The notes below the pieces were generated by a model, which was not told the origin of the DNA, did no database searches, and saw only the letters and a program-made list of their open reading frames with translations. A DNA stretch of 64,000 bases from CAWCDJ01 sp963796675. GTDB taxonomy: Bacteria; Acidobacteriota; Terriglobia; Bryobacterales; Bryobacteraceae. Both the position numbers and the translations under genes were made by a program. Where the stretch lies: assembly GCA_963796675.1 (NCBI GenBank), contig CAWCMS010000003.1:1-64000 (forward strand). The letters run 5' to 3'. Position 1 is the first letter of the stretch. Every line of letters starts with the position of its first letter. Of this stretch, positions 28,766-39,540 are shown piece by piece.

Positions 28766-29076
28766 CCCACAGCCGAATATAGCGCGGGCCGGATCCTTGC
28801 GTATCGCGAGCAATCCGCTGCGTTCAGCGCCTCAACTTGACGAAAAACGCCCGTTGCTGACATTTGCGGTCTAGCGCTGCCAGATTTTCCCTGGCGTAGT
28901 GTTTAACATTCAGGCGGACGCGTAGTCAACTGTGGAAGTGCCCGCGACCTTGGCCGTCATCTAGCGCGAATAGTTGCAGTGTCCCGCAGCAGTCGATCGA
29001 TCGGGGCGCCGTTTGCCGGCCCGAGTCTCATCGAGCGCACCATGGTGGGAGAGCACAAGGAATGTCGACCGGGCCC
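28766..29076. other. Intergenic, contains repeat copy 3 only
   Basis: This stretch separates the regulator-like gene from the 3' end of the S41-like gene. Apart from the repeat at 28838-28853 I see no gene, terminator hairpin or other structure. Confidence 0.5.
28838..28853. repeat. Dispersed repeat copy 3, core TTGACGAAAAACGCCC
   Basis: It matches copies 1 and 2 over the core, with GTTCAGCG ten to seventeen bases upstream. It lies just 5' of the regulator-like gene on the minus strand. Confidence 0.7.
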
Positions 29077-30177
29077 TCAAAGGGCTGCGGCTACTTCCAT
29101 TGCCTTTTCAAGCTGAGCATCCTGGGACGGAACGTCCTCCTGCGGCACGTGGACATTCGGCTCGACGCCAGTTCCTTCCAGCAACTGCTTCGACGGGGTG
29201 TACCAGGCTCGGCTAGGAATCCTCACGAAGAAGTCGTTGCCGACAGATTTCGAATCACTGCAGATCACCTGGCCGGCCGTTCGTGTGCCGACTAGAGGTG
29301 CCAGTCGCTCTTCTGCTGCAAACGCCGCGATGCGTTCCCCGGCGCCGGTGGTCGCTTTGTCCACCAGAAGCACGATCTTGCCTTGAAATCGATATTCGCC
29401 CAAGCCCTCTGTTTCGACTCGAACGGATGGATCCGAGAAGCCATACTTCGCCGCCAGCCACAGCAGGCCGGCTTTGTGACCGGGAATCCAGCCAAATCTC
29501 TTGAGGGAATCCACGGAGCCCCGCGCGGCGCCAGCGCGGGTAACGCTGTACCCGATGGTCCGGCGATGAGGCGTCAGATAGCTGGCGACGCGCACGAATG
29601 CCAAGCCACCGCTCTCGTTTCCACGCAGGTCCAAAATCAGTCGCTTGCATTCGGCCAGTTCTTGGACAGCTTTTGTGATCTGGTTGGCGATCTCAACTCC
29701 AACCGCGCCGGGGAACTTCGTTACCTTCAGCCACCCGGTGTCCTGATCGAGCTTCGAATACAAGACGTCGCCGCCATCGGAAGCGCGAGTGAGAGCTGGA
29801 GAGCACTCATTCGGCTGACAGTACCGGAAATGCGATGCCAATCGGCTGGCGTGGGTTTTGCGCCTGCTCTTGTGGAAGAATCCCAGATCGCGGCTCTTCA
29901 CCGACAGGAAGTCCCCGGCCTGCCGGACTAGCGCGTCCATCCTCTGCTCAAACTCTTCCATACCGACACCGTCCATTAAACTCTCCCGGCACCGGTCGAC
30001 CGCATCCCGCCAGCGATCCCGTTGGAATGCTGGATCCCAGATTCGTTCATTGACCACGTTCGATACCCGCTGGATTAGAGTCCGTCTCTGCTCAGCGCTC
30101 AATACCGGATATGCGGCAACCGCCGGCCCCGCCAATGTACTCACAGATGCCTCCTCATTTGATGTTCTCGTATCCAT
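29077..30177 (-). CDS. S41-family (C-terminal processing/tricorn) protease homologue, nucleophile replaced
   Basis: This 366-residue protein has no signal peptide. Residues ~180-350 form the S41 catalytic domain: LILDLRGNESGGLAFVRVAS, then IVLLVDKATTGAGERIAAFA and VGTRTAGQVICSDSK. In active members the loop reads T-x-S-A-G-E with Ser as nucleophile; here it reads T-T-G-A-G-E, so the Ser position holds Gly and catalysis is doubtful. It starts inside the end of the CHAT gene (23-base overlap), so the two are translated as a pair. It may be a substrate, inhibitor or scaffold of the CHAT protein rather than an enzyme. A second Ser could compensate; this needs a structure-based alignment. Confidence 0.75.
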   Translation of the reverse strand: MDTRTSNEEASVSTLAGPAVAAYPVLSAEQRRTLIQRVSNVVNERIWDPAFQRDRWRDAVDRCRESLMDGVGMEEFEQRMDALVRQAGDFLSVKSRDLGFFHKSRRKTHASRLASHFRYCQPNECSPALTRASDGGDVLYSKLDQDTGWLKVTKFPGAVGVEIANQITKAVQELAECKRLILDLRGNESGGLAFVRVASYLTPHRRTIGYSVTRAGAARGSVDSLKRFGWIPGHKAGLLWLAAKYGFSDPSVRVETEGLGEYRFQGKIVLLVDKATTGAGERIAAFAAEERLAPLVGTRTAGQVICSDSKSVGNDFFVRIPSRAWYTPSKQLLEGTGVEPNVHVPQEDVPSQDAQLEKAMEVAAAL

Positions 30178-32846
30178 TACCTACCAGCCGAAAACCCGCC
30201 CATAAGGGCATGCCGGCCCTCCCATATTTGTGAATGGCGTCACGTTTAGCCTGCTCCAGGGCGGTTCCGTCATCTACTCCCTGCCTCAAATACGAGTAGA
30301 ACTGGCCCATCAGGTAAGCGGCAAACGCGTCATCGATGGTCCATAGCGTCGCCACAACGCCTTTCGCTCCCGCGAACAGAAACGATCGGACCAAGCTCGC
30401 ATTATCGAAGGAACTCTGAAAGATCGGGCTTCCGGTATTGCACCCCGAGAGAACCACCAGTTTCGCCCGAAGCCGCAGGTGGGCTATCTCTCGTGCTTGG
30501 AGGAGTCCGTCCTCGGTCGAGCCTGGACCATCTGCCAGGATCAGACCGGTTCGATCAGGATGTTCCGCATCCACGGAGACATGAACCGAGAAGTGCAGAA
30601 CCTCATAGGAGTCGAGCGGCTCAGACTTAATCTTCTCCTCGGTTGCCGCGCGATCCAACAGCAGCGTGCTGCCCGGAATAGCCGCTGCCACCTCCGCCAA
30701 TTCCCTTCGCGATCCGGGTAGATGCCAGAAGGTCGGGGCGTGTTCCGGGTCGAATAATCCAGGGCTCGCGCCGATATCGCCCCCTCGGTTCAGAGCGTAA
30801 AACGCACCTGGGACCGCCTCTGCAACGGTGTAGGGCACGGCGCCGACGCCCAACAAGCGGTTCTTGAGATGCGTCTCCCCACCCGCACGGAGTTCAGCGA
30901 GAATGGTCGCCGAGGGCGAGTACGTGACGATGTGGGTCTCAGCCAGAAAACGCTGATCGGGCATTACCAGCGCGTCGAACGGCAATGCCTGGAGACGATC
31001 GTGCGCGACTATGATGAACCGCTTCTGCGGCCGGTTCGACACGGGGCCAAGGAGCACGTCCGTGAGCCTCCTGCCAGTTTGCAGGTTCTGCTCCGCCGTG
31101 TTGATATTGGCCAGATAGTTCTCGACCAACTGATCCAACTCACGTCGTGATGGCAATCGGTATGTCGTTATCGAACGCTGATCGATGGCAAGCAGAATCG
31201 AAGTCGGTTCATCGAGTGCGTACTCCAAAACCAGTTCATCGGGTCGCAGGGTGCTCTGTAGTTGAGACAGCGGGACGGGCTGGGAATCCGCGCCGAAAGG
31301 GATCGGGTCGGAGTCTCGTATGATGATGCCGCGCTTTTCCGTTTCCCAGATCTCCGCGAGTATATTGCTTCGGCGGGTGCGGTCGGCTTCATGGAACAAC
31401 AACCCCTGCAGGCCGTTCACACGCCTTGCCGCCTCTCTCGTCAGGTCGAGAGCCAACCGATCCCGCTCCGGATACGAGCGAAGCGATTCGGCAATTCCTC
31501 GGGCGTAGCCGTGCTCCAAAGCAACGAACGCCTTCCCCGGATTGTTCATCTTCAACGCAAGCCGCGCCTGCCCCAGATAGATGGGGCCCATGGAAGCCAG
31601 GAGGAAGTCTTTTTGCTCAAAGGGGGTGACGTTGGTCAGAAGGCGATCAACCAGGTCACTGGCCATGCTGTATTTGCGCTCCGCCTCCGACAGATGTCCG
31701 CCTCTCATGTCAACTTCAGCGGAGGTCGCCAGCGTGCGCGGAAAATGAAAAGCGTCACGTCCATCAAATGTGCTCTGAATGCTTTGCCGTGAGAGCCGCT
31801 CGGCGTCGGTCAACGAACGGTCCCGATCCATCGAAAGCGCGGCAAGTCGGGCGGTAGCCGTCGCCGCCAATCGACGCAGATGTTCGCCCTCCGCCAATCG
31901 GGACGATTCCTCAAAACAACGTCTCGCGCTGGCGTGATCGCCCCGATTCTGGGCCAGATCTCCTAACGCAAACAGGGTTCGGGCCGCGCGAACGTCCATA
32001 TGGTTTTGCCGGGCTTCGGAGAGTGCCGAATTCAACATGGCCTCACCCTCTGCGATCCGGCCGAGCGCGATCAACGCGCGCGCCTTCCCCAAATACGCCG
32101 TGAACGGGTAGCCGACGTCGGGAGTCTCTGCTGCTAGGGCGAGCGCCTTCTCGAAAAAGACCAAGGCGTCCTTCGGATGTCCGAACTCAGCGAAGCCTTC
32201 CCCCAGAGCCGCTCTAAGGCGTATCACATAAGCGACGTCGCGGTTCATTTCCGCCACTGAATACGCTGTCACTACCAAACGGGCCGCTCGATAGACCTCT
32301 CCTTTGTAAAAGGCGATTGTGCCCAGTTCCGCTCGCGCCCGGTTCTCCCAAGTTCCGTCCCCCAAATTGCCAGCCAGCTTGGCGACCTCATTCCAGACTG
32401 CCTCCGAGGATTTGGGATCGATTTGAAAATCGATATCGCCCTTCGCGACGAGGCAGAATAGGCGAAGCTGCGGATCTGACTGCGCGGCCGGCGATTGCAG
32501 AACAGTCAGCCAGGTCGTTGGACACCTCGGGCAAAGACAGCGATTCAACTTCGCCTCGAAGGCGCCCGACATGGGCATAGATTTCTTGGAGACGGTCGCC
32601 GCTGGCCGCGAAGAATTTCTCGGCTTGGGCGAACAGGGGCGCGGCCTTCGGCCAATTGTGCAGAAAAGCTAGCCGCTTAGCTTCGGCCAGCATCTCGGGT
32701 CCTGTCGTCGGTCGTCTCTGGATCTTCGGAGCCTGCGCGCTATGGGATGGCAACAGCAGAAGCAGTATGAAGTAGAACGGAAAGACCGCGGGATGCTTTC
32801 GATCCCAGACGCGTCTCAATGCTTGTCCGTTGCCCCGGTTGCTCAT
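30155..32846 (-). CDS. Secreted TPR-CHAT caspase-like protease, one frameshift
   Basis: Start ATG 32846 (MSNRGNGQALRRVWD) follows an SD-like ggag and gives a signal peptide (PFYFILLLLLPSHSAQA). About ten TPR-like helix pairs follow (ALVFFEKALALAAETPD, AEGEAMLNSALSEARQN). The C-terminal ~330 residues are a CHAT domain with the catalytic His in YEVLHFSVHVSVD and catalytic Cys in LVVLSGCNTGSP. The frame changes near 32510-32530, where RGEVESLSLPEVSNDLA passes to TVLQSPAAQSDPQLRLF. Read through, it has ~895 residues. CHAT proteases cleave after specific residues in partner proteins and act in cell-death and signalling circuits. Its downstream overlapping gene encodes the S41-like protein. Acidobacteria carry many secreted TPR-CHAT proteins of unknown role. 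Confidence 0.85.
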
Positions 32847-33120
32847 CTCCGTCCCCGCCAAGACCGAGTCTTTGCTGCACCGATGCGGTTCAGCGCTGCC
32901 AGACAGCATCACCACGTGCGGTCTTGGTTCTTTGTGAGCGGTTCAGATTGATTCAAACGTCGTCATCTACGGGCCCCTGGTGAGCGAGGGCAGAACAAGA
33001 AGACTTCTGAGCACGAACAAGTCAGCCTGGAGAAACGGCCCGTTCCCCCATTCTAAACGGATCGTCAATCCATGACTACTGTGCGAAACGTCACTTCGCG
33101 AAACCCAGCGTCGACACGGG

Positions 33121-33792
33121 TCATACCGGCGGATTGACCGACGATCGAATAGCAATTCCTGCTATGTGCGGAGCAATCGGGCCGAGCGGCAAACGGAAGC
33201 GCTCGAAGCTAACGGGTTCGAAGCCGGCCTGGGCGATTGTGTTCTGTGTGTCCCTGGCAGGATGACATCCGTCTGCCAGGCAACTCCAAAGCGGCTGGAT
33301 GGCGTGCTGAATACCGCTGAGGACTGTCCCTCGCTCCGCCGCCACGTGCTCCATGAAGATGAACTGGCCTCCTGGCCTCAAAACGCGCCTGATCTCTTGG
33401 AGAGCTTTGCCTTGGTCGTCGACCGAGCACAGCACCGCCGTCGAGATGACAGCATCTGCGGACTGATCGGCCAGATCGAGAGCCTCCGCCCGACTCGAAC
33501 GAACATCGATATCGAGGCCGGCGGACTCGGCGGCACGTCGCAAGTACGGATGCATATGCCGATTGGGTTCCGCGCCAATCCAGTGAATGCCGCGGGGATA
33601 GTACCGGAAGTTCGCACCTGTGCCGGGACCGATCTCGACAATCGTTCCGCGAATGCCACTCAGCAAAGACGCCTTGCGGTCCGCGAGGAGGGAATCATAG
33701 TGCTGCGCAACGTGCCCCATAGCCCAAGCGAACAAGCGTTTCGAAAACTCTAGTCGCACGGCCGTCTCCCGCCAGAGCCAAGTGCCACGCAT
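33121..33792 (-). CDS. Class I SAM-dependent methyltransferase (METTL7-like)
   Basis: ATG 33792 (MRGTWLWRETAVRLEF) is chosen because the sequence further upstream overlaps the opposite-strand gene and reads poorly. The 223-residue enzyme has motif I TIVEIGPGTGANFRYYP, an acidic motif II region (WIGAEPNRHMHPYL), and motif IV-like ISTAVLCSVDDQGKALQEI followed by LRPGGQFIFMEHV. These are typical of small-molecule or lipid-type methyltransferases; the acceptor is unknown. No membrane segment is evident. It does not form an operon with its neighbours. Confidence 0.8.
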   Translation of the reverse strand: MRGTWLWRETAVRLEFSKRLFAWAMGHVAQHYDSLLADRKASLLSGIRGTIVEIGPGTGANFRYYPRGIHWIGAEPNRHMHPYLRRAAESAGLDIDVRSSRAEALDLADQSADAVISTAVLCSVDDQGKALQEIRRVLRPGGQFIFMEHVAAERGTVLSGIQHAIQPLWSCLADGCHPARDTQNTIAQAGFEPVSFERFRLPLGPIAPHIAGIAIRSSVNPPV

Positions 33793-33889
33793 GCCCACCG
33801 ACACAACATGATGCCAGTTTACCGGTGTTCGGCCGCGATTCAGCTCATATGCGCATCGGGCAGAAAGTTCTGTGCCAAAATCATCGGAC

Positions 33890-34228
33890 ATGGAAGGTGA
33901 TTTCACTCGGCACCAAATCGTCAGGGAAGCGAAGGCAATCGTCGCGCTGGCATTCCGAAATGGGCCAATTGAGCAAGTCCACGCTGGACAGCCGTGTCCC
34001 ACGTGTGCGGGCCGTCCCGGTTTCTCCAGAATCACCGACGACGAAATGAAGGCGATCATGCAGAATGCCGTGGATCGTGTGTATGCGCTCCTTGCGCTGA
34101 AGACGGATGACCCAGCGGAGTACGAGCGTCAGATTCGGTTTGGAGAGCGATATACGGCCAAGTGGGATGACCCCAAAATGCCGACGCGCCGCCGCCCTGG
34201 AACGGAACCGCCTCGGACAGGTGGTTGA
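33890..34228 (+). CDS. Small hypothetical protein with a CPTC zinc-knuckle motif
   Basis: ATG 33890 (MEGDFTRHQIVREAKAIVA) is likely; GTG 33872 is an in-frame alternative. The 112-residue protein has one Cys pair (GQPCPTCAGRPG) and helical segments ITDDEMKAIMQNAVDRVYAL and DPAEYERQIRFGERYTA. Coding character is good and the sequence is unlike the antisense frame, but I do not recognise the family. Its 5' end is antisense to the upstream region of the methyltransferase gene. Confidence 0.55.
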   Translation: MEGDFTRHQIVREAKAIVALAFRNGPIEQVHAGQPCPTCAGRPGFSRITDDEMKAIMQNAVDRVYALLALKTDDPAEYERQIRFGERYTAKWDDPKMPTRRRPGTEPPRTGG

Positions 34229-34269
34229 GTGGGCTAACAGAATCCCCAGCGACATCGATCGGCCACGGA

Positions 34270-34921
34270 CTATGTCAGTCTGATGTGCTGACCGCGCCGA
34301 AGCTCGGCGCCCTGGATCGGAACGCCGGAGGCTAGTGCCGATCTCAGCTTCGAGTTGTCCGGTTCGCGCTTCATCGAACCGTTACCCTCAACCGCCAATC
34401 GTGCGCGCAAAGGGTGGTCCTCTGGAAGGTGGCTGAGCAACTCCTGTAGTTCGGGCACTCCAATTGTGAGCGAGACGCGCCAATACTCTGCTGGCACGGC
34501 ATCGGGCTTGTCCAGGATCAGCGAGTCCTGGCTGTTTTTGCGAAGGGAAATGGTGTTCAGCCGCCCCTTCATGCCGCGAAGATTGTCGCGTTTCCATGAA
34601 GTACTTCAGCAGACCCTTCAGTCGATCAACTCGGTTTTCGGCTGCAGCCAGCCGGGACTGCAGCCGGTCGATCTCGACCTTGGCGTTCCGCGCTTCGTTT
34701 TCTTGCGACTTGATGTAGTTTGCGATATTGTCGACCTTCGTTCCGAATGCTTCGAAGTAGTCGAGCAATGCCTGCCGCAATTCCTCCGGTATTTCTCCGT
34801 TGTTTTCCGCCGCCATTTCAGCCGCAGATTCCATCAGCAGACACAGGCTTTCGTCCAACGCGAACAGCGTCATCTCCGAAGCAAGCGTCTGCGAAAGCGG
34901 CAATGGTGTTTGACACGCCAT
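34270..34921 (-). CDS. Siphovirus Gp157-like protein, one frameshift
   Basis: ATG 34921 (MACQTPLPLSQTLASEMTL) follows a strong SD (ggagg). The coiled-coil middle (NIANYIKSQENEARNAKVEI, then AENRVDRLKGLLKYFME) is typical of the Gp157 family found in phages and integrative elements, where it is linked with phage resistance or replication. The conserved C-terminal part (LNTISLRKNSQDSLILDKPD then AVPAEYWRVS) is in another frame, so a shift occurs near 34590. It lies 60 bases after the SNF2-like helicase, which it probably follows in an operon. Confidence 0.75.
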
Positions 34922-34981
34922 AAAGACCTCCAGTTTTTCTTTGGGGTTAGGGCGGGCGCCTCTGTGCGACGCCCGCAAGAA

Positions 34982-37295
34982 TCAAAAGAGAGAGAGCTGA
35001 TCTGCAGAAGGCTCCGCAGCCACCTTGCGCCGGGCAGGCGTGGGTGGTACGTCCCGGCCAAACATGAGGGTGGAAGCCGATCGTGGCACTGAAACCAGGG
35101 GTGCCGCCGGGAGCGGTTCTGGTTCCGTTGCTATCGCCGCCATCTGCGTCTGAGGCTGTTGTGCTTGAAGCGCCTTCCAAACGTCATCGGCCGATTGGCC
35201 GACTCCCTGGTTCATCACCAGTTCACGGGCCAGCGTGGTCAGGACATCGGCGCCGTCGTCCATTGACTGGAGACCGCTTTCGGAGAACTTCCCCTCCAGC
35301 GCCATCGAGACCAGCAGCTTCCTTCCCATCAGCCGCAGGCAACCGACCTGAGCAGTATTTTCATAGCAGAGGAACCGCACCGTCACGGGCTTGGTTTGGC
35401 CGATCCGCCAACTGCGGCGGCTGGCCTGCCGGAGCGTGAAGGTAGAATATCCGGTTTCATACCAGATGATGGCCGGGCAGAACATCAAGTCGAGCCCAGT
35501 CTGAACGAGGCGGGGATGACCAATAAACACCTGCACGCCGGCCTTGAGCTGGCGCTCATACCAGGCCTCTCTTTCCTCCGGCGGTGTCTGTGTGGTGAGC
35601 ACCGCTGCCTTGATGCCGGCGCTGGCTCAGAATCGATTCAATCCGGCGGGTTACGTCACGCTTTTGCGTGTACGTCGCATACACTTGTACGCCGCGCCGG
35701 TTTTGTACCTCCGACTGAACCAGCTCGACAAGCCTGCGTTCTTTGGCATATACGATGGATTCATCCAGATCTGGCGGGTCCGCAATCAGAAATCGTTCTC
35801 GCCGCTTGGTCTCTTCATCGTAAGCCACGCCCCAGAGCTGGCCCATCGAAAACGGCCGGTCGGGATAGAGCAACAGCGCGTTCAGTGCGGTGCTGATCAC
35901 TGACGAATTCCCTCGATGTTCCTGAAGGGCAGCCGCGATGTCCTGCTCGAGTTCTTCGTATGCCTCGGCCAGTGGCTTGTCCATCGGGACGCTGATGACT
36001 TCCTCCGTGTACGGCGGCAGATTGGCGGAGATGTCCTCCAATGAGACGAATGCGCCAAGGTCCATGAGGAATCGAGCGAACAGCAAGGGAGACGCACCCG
36101 GCCGCTCCTTCACTCGCCTGGTAATCTTCGCTTTGGAACAGGCGTTCTCCTGGGGTTCGATCGTGGTGATCGTTTCCAGGACACCGTAGGTCTCTGTGAA
36201 ACTCCGAATCCCGGCTTCGCCGTACTCGTAGCCCTGGGAGACCATCCGTTTGGGATCGATGCGATACAGCACGTTGAACACGTCGGACGCCATGCCACCC
36301 GTCAGAGTACCGGTGAGCACGATCATCTTATCCACCGCCGCCGCGAGCGTGCCGAGTGCATTTCCCTGCGCCGTGTCGGCCGCTTTCGCTTCGTGCACTT
36401 CATCGGCAATGCCGAATTTGAAGAAGTGTGGCAGATAACGGCCGATGAACTCAATTGGTGCGTAGCGCCGGATTCTGGATCCATCAACCTGCCACAGAGG
36501 GCTGTACAAAGGACGCCGCGGCTTGGTCTTTTCTCCACCGCACAAGGCGACCGATTCCAGCGTCTCGGCAAAGCGCTCCTGTCTGTCGAAGTCGTCGCGC
36601 AACAGCCGTTCGTCATCGAAGACAATCGGACGGCCACTATCGGGATTCACGATGGCGCCGTTGTGATTCCCACAACGGGCGACTTGGAAGCTGGGCCGCC
36701 AAAAGGCCCCTAACTTGGCCCGGTCCCGTCCGCAAATCACGTAATGGGGTCCGGGACCGTGCTCGGCAACCCAGCGGTCCCATGCGGATTTGTGCTTGCC
36801 CCTCAATCTCATTTCGGTGAGCGTGGTATGAACGCCGTCGCGAATGATCCGGCCATTCCGAAGCCGGAATTCGTTGACGCCGTGTGGGCCTGCTTGACCA
36901 GGCCGTTGGGACCGAAGGCTATCGATGACATACACCCTGGCGCCGGGGATGGTCTGCAGAATCTCCCTGGCCGTCTTCTGTAGCAGTTGAGGCGGCACGA
37001 CGAAAAGACAGCCATAAGGACGGCCTGCCGCAAATACATGGGCAATCGACATCGCCATGAGCGTCTTGCCCGTTCCCATTTCGGCAATGCAGGCCACCGA
37101 ATTGGCTTGCCTGAGCCGGGCCACAGCCCCAGCAATCGCGACTTCTTGGGCCGCGAAGGGCTTACGAAGCAGTTTCCCTAAAATCGGTGAGACCGGGTCG
37201 CCGGGAGCGTGCAAAGCGGGAAAGCTCGTCAAAATGCGATCGCCGATTTCGACCGAGAACTCGCGCAAGTATTCTTCGAGCGTGGTGATTGCCAC
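34982..37295 (-). CDS. SNF2/DEAD-like helicase of a mobile-element backbone, one frameshift
   Basis: GTG 37295 (MAITTLEEYLREFSVEIGD) is preceded by ggaggcagaccc. The ~770-residue protein has Walker A AEMGTGKTLMAMSIAH, motif II FGIADEVHEAKAADTAQG, motif III MIVLTGTLTGG, and in the second lobe VQVFIGHPRLVQTGLDLMF plus LRQASRRSWRIGQTKPVTVR, which is the SNF2 motif VI. The second lobe is in another frame; the shift is near 35615-35625, where RRIESILS continues as AGIKAAVLTTQTPPEER. Helicases of this type occur in plasmids, ICEs and phages next to Gp157 and adenine methyltransferases, as here. The role is probably replication or DNA remodelling. Confidence 0.8.
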
Positions 37296-37343
37296 GGGTC
37301 TGCCTCCAATGGATGAAGTAGACCCACAGCGTGGCCGCTCGGT

Positions 37344-37946
37344 CTACGGTGCAGGAATTTGGATCTGGCCGAGTTTCAAACCGGCCCCGATCCACTCAAG
37401 GAACTCGGCCTTGGTGCCCCGGATTGTGACGGGTTCGCAATTTAGCCCAGACAATGGCCGCATCCGGCCAGCCTTGCGGAGACGGGTGAAGAACCATTCG
37501 TCCCAACTTGCAAGCAATGGAAGGCCATGGAAGTTGGCGGCGGCCCGCAGAACCAGAGCCGGCGAATTTCCTTTGACAATAATCCGGGCCTGGTCTCCTT
37601 CGGCACGAAACTGGGTCGAGAGAACGACCAGATGTCGAATCGGGCGACGGCGCCCGGCCAACGTCAACGTCCCGCGATACACGCCCGGACGCTCACCAAA
37701 CATGACCAGGTACGGCATCATTCCGGGGCCGCCGACAGAAATGCGTTCCTCGCCGAGGACGGCAGCCCAGAGCGCCGCAACCTCGACGTCGGTGCCGAAG
37801 ACGGAGAGCAGGTGACCTTGGGAAGCGCCACTCTTGTTGGCCGGCTCCCCGATAAAGCAATCGGCCGTCAGCCGGATCCGAGTGGTAGTGTCCTTCAGCC
37901 TCTTCTCGAACTCCGCGAACCCAAAACGCTCGTGTGCATTCTTCAT
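37344..37946 (-). CDS. Hypothetical protein of the mobile-element backbone
   Basis: This 200-residue protein overlaps the methyltransferase stop by four bases, so it is translated with it. It is mixed alpha/beta (IRLTADCFIGEPANKSGASQ, PIRHLVVLSTQFRAEGD, KAEFLEWIGAGLKLG). No catalytic motif, membrane segment or signal peptide is evident. Its fixed place between a DNA methyltransferase and a helicase suggests a DNA-related function in the element, but I cannot name the family. Confidence 0.6.
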   Translation of the reverse strand: MKNAHERFGFAEFEKRLKDTTTRIRLTADCFIGEPANKSGASQGHLLSVFGTDVEVAALWAAVLGEERISVGGPGMMPYLVMFGERPGVYRGTLTLAGRRRPIRHLVVLSTQFRAEGDQARIIVKGNSPALVLRAAANFHGLPLLASWDEWFFTRLRKAGRMRPLSGLNCEPVTIRGTKAEFLEWIGAGLKLGQIQIPAP

Positions 37947-38968
37947 TCGATCAGCGCCGTTTCCCCATTCGCGAACGCAACAGCCAACTCATGGACAAAC
38001 TGCTCGCGCTCGCGAATGATGATCTTTTCGTCTTCCGTATCTTCCGTTTTGATGACCCTCTTTTTGGTCTTCCACGCGGCCACATGAAGACGGTCACCGG
38101 AGCCAAAGATCCCGTTCAAAAGCCCGGCCGTGGAAAGTAGCCCAATGTGCCCTTTGTGCAATGGGATCAGCGGTCTCGTATTGAGCGCCAATGGTTCCGG
38201 ATCGAGAATCTGCGCAATCTGCCGATATGCTGGTGAGGCCGGGAGCAGGTCCTCTATCGCGTCGAGGGGCAAGCCGGCATAGGACAACTCGGCGGCGCCG
38301 CTCGGCGGAACCCGGAGTTCAATGGCACCAGCCGCCAAAAGGGGCAACATCTCATATTGGCGCCCTTGCGCGATTAATTGGTTCCGGCAGTATGAAATGT
38401 CTGCGTCCCGCGTCCGATCCCGTTCGCGTCGGGAGCGTGCCACGGCAAACACCACGATCTGTTTGTATCGAACGCACTCGGGCGATCCGAACCGGAATAC
38501 CTGAACATTGCGAAAATGTGAGGCTAGGATCTGCGCGCATCCCGCAAGCTGCGGGGCCGGCAACACGTAGACCAGAACACCGCCAGGAACGAGCCAGCGG
38601 GCAAAATGCGAGAGGAACAGGACTTCGAAGCGTCGGTTGCCTGATTCTCCGAACTCGTCGTCGAATGGTGGATTCGCGTAGATCAATCCGAAAGACTCGA
38701 CACGGGAATGAGCATTCAACGCATCGCCCTGTATGACGTGTTCCAGGACCTTCGCCGCTGCCTCCGCGCGGTATGAGTCCAATTCGATCCCATACCTGAC
38801 CGCTTTGGACGACGCTGTGATCATCGCCATCGCCCGGCCCTCACCGGCACACGGGTCCAGTGCAGAAAGTTTCTGATCCGGAAAGACCATACAACTTCGG
38901 ATCAGATCCGCTTCCGCATCTGGAAGCGGATAGTAATTGCAACGGATCTTCGCTGCAAGCCTGGACAT
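37943..38968 (-). CDS. DUF6094-like N6-adenine DNA methyltransferase
   Basis: ATG 38968 (MSRLAAKIRCNYYPLPDAE) follows ggaggtttt, a strong SD, so the longer ORF to 38980 is not used. The 341-residue enzyme has the SAM motif SALDPCAGEGRAMAMI and the catalytic NPPF in LIYANPPFDDEFGESGNRR, followed by LVPGGVLVYVLPAPQL. This is the layout of DUF6094 methyltransferases found in integrative elements and plasmids, often as antirestriction or regulatory enzymes. It heads the minus-strand set methyltransferase, hypothetical, helicase, Gp157. Confidence 0.8.
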   Translation of the reverse strand: MSRLAAKIRCNYYPLPDAEADLIRSCMVFPDQKLSALDPCAGEGRAMAMITASSKAVRYGIELDSYRAEAAAKVLEHVIQGDALNAHSRVESFGLIYANPPFDDEFGESGNRRFEVLFLSHFARWLVPGGVLVYVLPAPQLAGCAQILASHFRNVQVFRFGSPECVRYKQIVVFAVARSRRERDRTRDADISYCRNQLIAQGRQYEMLPLLAAGAIELRVPPSGAAELSYAGLPLDAIEDLLPASPAYRQIAQILDPEPLALNTRPLIPLHKGHIGLLSTAGLLNGIFGSGDRLHVAAWKTKKRVIKTEDTEDEKIIIREREQFVHELAVAFANGETALIE

Positions 38969-39540
38969 GAAAACCTCCAATGTTTCTGGCGACTACTACT
39001 ACTATGGTTGGTGCGCTGCTGTGGGGTAGTGAACCCATAACGTTGGGCCGTTTGGGCGATGTTATGCATGCAAAGCCATCCCACCAAACAGCGTTACACG
39101 CATTTCGGAATCTGATGGTTGAGCACGCTGACTTCAGCGGGCCGGGAACGTTCCATGCTCGAAAGTCGTTTTCCCAAGTTGGACGTCGCGGTCGAAGTCC
39201 GTCTCCCGCTTCAACAAAAGCAAACTTGGGGAGACTCTTCAACGGCCTGCTCCGAAACTGCTCCGTTTATGTGGGACCAGCGCGGTCTCCAAAGCGTTCA
39301 CTGTGTCACTGCGCTATTTGAGTGATCTTCTCGTCTACATGCTTTCGTTAACATCTACGAGGCTGGCCCATCTGGTCCAACAAGTCCATCTATTACGTGC
39401 AACCTCACAAGAGTGATTGACAGCCCGGGCACCATCATCCCAACCCTTTGAATCGCCGCCGGGCCGGCTTCAGTCCACATCGCCGACGAACCGGCAGCAG
39501 GTGTCATGGTGTTAAACTCCGGACACCGAGGTCAGAACAA
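38969..39540. other. Intergenic between divergent operons, no gene seen
   Basis: About 570 bases separate the methyltransferase start from the kinase gene. Short ORFs here have poor coding character. It should hold the divergent promoters of both operons, but I cannot pick out convincing -35/-10 boxes. Confidence 0.45.
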
